NCBI GenBank assembly: GCA_023663655.1
Contig: JAMPGZ010000013.1
Location: 1-58,895, forward strand
From: Lachnospiraceae bacterium
GTDB lineage: Bacteria; Bacteroidota; Bacteroidia; Bacteroidales; Muribaculaceae
Direction of reading: 5' to 3'
DNA: 58,895 nucleotides
In this document: one piece after another, positions 57,313-58,895 of the stretch
How positions within the stretch are numbered: the stretch's first letter is position 1
Layout of the letters: each line of letters opens with the position of its first letter
Notes under the pieces: model-generated
Databases searched by the model: none
What the model saw: only the letters and a program-made list of their open reading frames with translations
Told to the model about the DNA's origin: nothing
Made by a program: the position numbers and the translations under genes

Positions 57313-58320
57313 ATGGGAAAATTTTTGGATTCAACCGGCTTGCACGTTGTGTGGGCGAGAGTGAAAGAGCTTTTGACTGCTACAGTCAAGGCTAATGTGA
57401 GTGACAGGCTCGGAGCAGCAGGGGGCATAGCAACGCTGGGCTCGGATGGGAAGCTGACAGGAAGCCAGCTTCCGGCATTGAAGTCGGTAAACGGTCAGAG
57501 CGTGGTTGGAAGCGGCAATATCGAGATAGACCTTTCCGTCTTCAAGGTGGTGGAATCACTTCCTGCCACAGGTGATGAGAGGAAGGTGTATCTGATTAAG
57601 GCACCGGAAAAAGCCAAGGCATCGAAAAACATCTACATCGAATATGCGTGGGTGAATGGCGATTGGGAGAAGCTGGGCGAGTATAAAGCAGGCATCGACA
57701 TTGAGAGCTATCTTAAGGCTGAATACGAAGCTGATGAGCTTCATGTGACACTCGGCAATGTTGACGGAGGGCAGGTAGTTATTCAACCGGCAAACGGAAG
57801 CCGTGCGGGTGTGATGACCGCTGACGATTACAGTATGCTCCGCTCTGCTTTCGAGCTTGGCGAGGGCGGCGTTGTGTCAAAAGTCGACACGCCGAAACAA
57901 ACCGCCGATGTGGTGACGGTGGGCGTGACCCGGAAGAACCTTAGCGGCAGCGTGGATGCTTTTATGATAATGGAGGATTCACAAACGCTTGTGATTCCTG
58001 CCGTGACCGAGGAAAAGGCGGGAGTAATGACTGCTGCTGATAAAAAACTTCTTCTTGAGGTGGCTCAGTTGTCATCGGTGCCGGATAGCAGCGATGTTAC
58101 CTTTGAGGGTGATGACAAGCATGAGATTGTGCTGAACGGTTATGAGATTCTGGAAGACAAACTGTCAGGGATATCGCATACGATTAACTTGCCTTTGGCG
58201 GATGATTTGGATTGCGGATTGATGTCATCGTTCATGTTCAACAAACTTGCCGGTGTTGCCTCGGGTGCGACTGCTGATGCGGCGTTGAGCACGGCAGAGA
58301 TTGAAGCGATATTAAAATGA
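57313..58320 (+). CDS. Tail fibre protein
   Basis: A 335-residue protein. N-terminal KFLDSTGLHVVWARVKELLT is the conserved tail-attachment module shared with the following gene ([19 protein letters not shown]). AAGGIATLGSDGKLTGSQLP and several AGVMTAADKKLLLE-type repeats follow, typical of trimeric fibres. The end is followed by a hairpin. Confidence 0.7.
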   Translation: MGKFLDSTGLHVVWARVKELLTATVKANVSDRLGAAGGIATLGSDGKLTGSQLPALKSVNGQSVVGSGNIEIDLSVFKVVESLPATGDERKVYLIKAPEKAKASKNIYIEYAWVNGDWEKLGEYKAGIDIESYLKAEYEADELHVTLGNVDGGQVVIQPANGSRAGVMTADDYSMLRSAFELGEGGVVSKVDTPKQTADVVTVGVTRKNLSGSVDAFMIMEDSQTLVIPAVTEEKAGVMTAADKKLLLEVAQLSSVPDSSDVTFEGDDKHEIVLNGYEILEDKLSGISHTINLPLADDLDCGLMSSFMFNKLAGVASGATADAALSTAEIEAILK

Positions 58321-58328
58321 TAATTGAA

Positions 58329-58360
58329 AACTGGAGAGTGGGAATCGTCGCTCTCCAGTT
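58329..58360 (+). terminator. Hairpin between fibre genes
   Basis: AACTGGAGAG (58329-58338) pairs with CTCTCCAGTT (58351-58360), a perfect 10-bp stem. There is no T-run, so it may attenuate or stabilise the mRNA rather than terminate. Confidence 0.5.
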
Positions 58361-58378
58361 CATGATTAAAATTTATAT

Positions 58379-58895
58379 ATGGGAAAATATTTAGATAAAA
58401 CAGGATTACAAGTCCTATGGAATAAATGCCGGGAACTGTTTCAGCCTAAAGGTGATTATTTGACAGGTATTAAAACGGGCACTGTGACAACCGGGGCTGC
58501 GGGGAGCAGTGCGTCGGCTAAAGCGACAACGGTGAACGGGGTGACTACGCTTGATTTGGTGATTCCTAAGGGCGATACAGGTGCTACCGGAGCTAAAGGT
58601 GACACAGGGTTGACTGGTGCCACCGGACCGCAAGGAGCCACGGGAGCTACGCCCAACATCACCGCGTCAGCTTCGGTGGATGCCAACGTAGGCACACCAT
58701 CGGTGACAGTGACCAAGGGGGGAACTGCCGCTTCACCTACTTTGGCGTTTGCGTTCAAAAACTTGAAAGGTGCTAAGGGCGACAAAGGCGATAAGGGTGA
58801 TACAGGTGCTACCGGAGCTAAAGGCGATACAGGATTGACGGGTGCCACCGGACCGCAAGGAGCCACGGGAGCTACGCCCAACATCACCGCGTCAG
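58379..58895 (+). CDS. Collagen-like tail fibre, partial
   Basis: The gene runs off the window; 172 codons are visible. The N-terminus [19 protein letters not shown] is the same attachment module as in the preceding fibre. It is followed by [20 protein letters not shown] and further Gly-x-y collagen repeats, interleaved with [19 protein letters not shown] segments. Such fibres form triple helices and carry variable tips; the receptor-binding end is not included. Confidence 0.8.
   Translation, partial: MGKYLDKTGLQVLWNKCRELFQPKGDYLTGIKTGTVTTGAAGSSASAKATTVNGVTTLDLVIPKGDTGATGAKGDTGLTGATGPQGATGATPNITASASVDANVGTPSVTVTKGGTAASPTLAFAFKNLKGAKGDKGDKGDTGATGAKGDTGLTGATGPQGATGATPNITAS
58574..58895 (+). 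repeat. 225-bp tandem repeat in collagen-like fibre
   Basis: The segment from GATACAGGTGCTACCGG at 58574 recurs almost exactly from 58799, a 225-bp (75-residue) in-frame period; the second copy continues past the window. It is suited to copy-number change by recombination. Confidence 0.7.

Larger units (their letters stand above)
2800..58895. mobile_element. Prophage, left part (right end outside window)
   Basis: A continuous temperate siphovirus-type genome: repressor and operators, recombination, replication, DNA modification, terminase, portal, protease, capsid, tail tube, tape measure, baseplate and fibres. Gene order and orientation are those of a single phage. The left edge is approximate (between 2621 and 2991). 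No lysis genes and no integrase are recognised, so the element must continue past 58895. Confidence 0.85.

Overview
The window looks like the left ~56 kb of a temperate tailed phage (siphovirus-like: HK97-fold head and a long tape-measure protein) integrated in a Bacteroidales chromosome. Bacteroidota ancestry is supported by TTTG-N19..22-TAnnTTTG promoters, starts without obvious Shine-Dalgarno sequences, and a flanking secreted pectate lyase with a C-terminal tail like a type IX secretion signal. The last host gene is at 454-2529. The host-phage junction probably lies in the gene-free stretch 2621-2991. No integrase or transposase is recognisable, so attL is not proven and the recombinase may lie past the right edge.

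Layout. (1) 2992-4355, immunity: a leftward repressor-lipoprotein operon, three 10-bp operator repeats, and two face-to-face promoters. (2) 4355-8405, early accessory region rich in RNA: a roughly 430-nt gene-free, hairpin-dense RNA candidate (5188-5615) abuts the first of six tRNA or tRNA-like elements (5624-8175). Only one of these, tRNA-Phe(GAA), is geometrically normal; most of the others keep a near-perfect acceptor stem and T-arm but have a reduced or aberrant middle. Two leftward cargo genes, one a zincin-like metallopeptidase, sit between them under near-identical promoters. (3) 8506-16921, recombination and replication: ERF annealing protein, PD-(D/E)XK exonuclease, ParB-like protein, OB-fold ssDNA-binding protein, NinB-like protein, SNF2 helicase, HNH endonuclease, VRR-NUC nuclease, an initiator gene carrying in-frame iterons (likely origin), and a DnaC-like loader. 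(4) 16975-24910, DNA modification and manipulation: a ParB-MutS domain I fusion, a helicase-methyltransferase fusion, a second ParB-like protein overlapping a TET-associated-type glycosyltransferase, a RarA C-terminal-like protein, and a DUF2829/Tad2 candidate (anti-Thoeris). (5) 25018-33765, a train of small, mostly overlapping genes with a YopX protein, a radical SAM enzyme, a C5-cytosine methyltransferase, several Cys-rich proteins and a small membrane protein split by an in-frame amber codon. (6) 33907-36028, late-region leader: DUF4417, a possible nuclease effector, a structured RNA candidate, and a sugar-nucleotide epimerase. (7) 36320-51575, packaging, head and tail: terminase small and large subunits, portal, protease, capsid, connectors, tail tube, tape measure. 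(8) 51692-58895, a phage ECF-type sigma factor, an SH3-like protein and the baseplate and fibre genes, running off the window in a collagen-like fibre.

Regulation. Five intergenic regions (8.4, 16.9, 23.2, 24.9 and 52.4 kb) share a module: a ~23-27 bp block AGTTAAGG..GTAAAAATGGCGG, 32-33 nt of spacer, then a TAnnTTTA-like -7 box. Most then carry AAGTCAAACC. That last motif recurs elsewhere, usually 14-17 nt before a start codon. Together with the phage sigma factor this suggests a dedicated middle-gene regulon. Three late promoters (33.85, 39.1, 53.0 kb) instead have TTTG-N22-T(A/T)nnTTTG. The most novel-looking material is the large RNA plus the tRNA-like array at 5.2-8.2 kb.
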